From Gammaproteobacteria bacterium (GTDB lineage: Bacteria; Pseudomonadota; Gammaproteobacteria; GCA-001735895): DNA of 5,912 nt. The position numbers and the translations under genes are program-made. The DNA is taken from assembly GCA_021767985.1 (NCBI GenBank), contig JAASSH010000164.1, positions 1 to 5,912 of the forward strand, given 5' to 3'. The notes below the pieces were generated by a model that saw only the letters and a program-made list of their open reading frames with translations, was not told the DNA's origin and did not search any database. Of the stretch, positions 5,605-5,912 are shown piece by piece; within the stretch, counting starts at the first letter, position 1, and each line of letters starts with the position of its first letter.

Positions 5605-5912
5605 AGTTGCAGTTGCGACAGGGCAGCGTCGATGGCGGCAATCGTCCGCTCGGCGTCGGATCTGGAGAAGGGCAGCGGTGGGCGCAGCTTGAGGATCTGA
5701 CCGTAGCGTCCCGACGTGCCGGTTATCACGCCCTGTTCGGCAATCAGGCTGCCCAGATGTCGCATCTGTTGACCGCTAAACGCTTCCCTGGATTCGCGAT
5801 CCAGAACCATGTCGAGGCCCCAGAACAGGCCGAAGCCCTGGACGTCGCCGATCATTTCGTGACGCGTTGCCAGTTCGCGCAACCCTGCCTCCAGGTCAGT
5901 ACCGCTGTCGCA
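5601..5912 (-). CDS. Class III PLP-dependent aminotransferase (C-terminal part only)
   Basis: The gene runs off the right edge of the window; the last 103 codons and the TGA are visible. The C-terminal small domain is recognisable: I-G-D-V-Q-G-F-G-L-F-W-G-L-D, then D-R-E-S, a G-V-I-T-G-T-S-G segment, and L-K-L-R-P-P-L-P-F followed by an alternating helix of acidic and hydrophobic residues. This is the typical ending of fold-type I class III aminotransferases (omega-amino acid, 4-aminobutyrate or alanine-glyoxylate type). The PLP lysine and the substrate-determining residues lie in the missing part, so donor and acceptor cannot be named. There is an in-frame TTG near 5882, but homology continues upstream of it, so it is not the start. 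The stop overlaps the start of the serine hydrolase by ATGA, indicating one operon reading leftward. Confidence 0.9.
   Translation of the reverse strand, partial: CDSGTDLEAGLRELATRHEMIGDVQGFGLFWGLDMVLDRESREAFSGQQMRHLGSLIAEQGVITGTSGRYGQILKLRPPLPFSRSDAERTIAAIDAALSQLQL

Noticed and set aside
4987..5700. A 237-codon open frame on the plus strand opposite the serine hydrolase
   Set aside because: The minus-strand frame has all the catalytic motifs of a serine hydrolase; the plus-strand frame has no family signature and crosses the hydrolase/aminotransferase junction.

Overview
The window holds the distal part of a sodium-pumping NADH:ubiquinone oxidoreductase (Na+-NQR) operon on the plus strand. 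It is followed by a convergent pair of unrelated metabolic genes on the minus strand. The GC-rich sequence, the nqrB-C-D-E-F-M gene order and the closeness of the proteins to Vibrio-type Nqr subunits suggest a proteobacterium, most likely a gammaproteobacterium outside the Vibrio/enteric group. I cannot name a genus.

Plus strand, 1-4368: the 3' end of nqrB (window edge), then nqrC, nqrD, nqrE, nqrF, a small nqrM-like gene, and a gene for a two-CBS-domain protein. Most junctions are tight overlaps (8 bp for nqrB/nqrC, TGATG for nqrC/nqrD and nqrE/nqrF, ATGA for nqrD/nqrE and nqrM/CBS), so this reads as one translationally coupled transcription unit. NADH delivers electrons to FAD and then the [2Fe-2S] cluster of NqrF. 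They pass to the iron centre between NqrD and NqrE, the covalent FMN of NqrC, and the flavins of NqrB, and finally to quinone, driving Na+ export. NqrM is the assembly factor for the NqrD/E iron centre. The cofactor residues of NqrF, NqrD and NqrC are present.

Three things depart from the textbook enzyme. (1) nqrE has an in-frame amber codon (TAG, 2028-2030) at codon 20, where Vibrio NqrE has serine; frame and homology are intact on both sides. (2) The flavinylation motif of NqrB, normally S-G-A-T, reads S-G-S-D, so the FMN-accepting threonine is replaced by aspartate. (3) The NqrM-like protein is only 49 aa, with its four cysteines in a compact C-x2-C-x2-C-x2-C array. No apbE flavin transferase gene lies between nqrF and nqrM, where several gammaproteobacteria have one. 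These could mean a variant Nqr, an operon beginning to decay, or for the amber codon alone a sequencing error.

Minus strand, 4399-5912: the 3' end of a class III aminotransferase gene (window edge) overlaps by ATGA a serine hydrolase of the beta-lactamase/esterase family. It converges with the nqr unit across a 30-bp gap containing a possible shared stem-loop. No RNA genes, mobile elements, CRISPR arrays or long repeats were seen, and no stretch over 300 bases lacks a gene.
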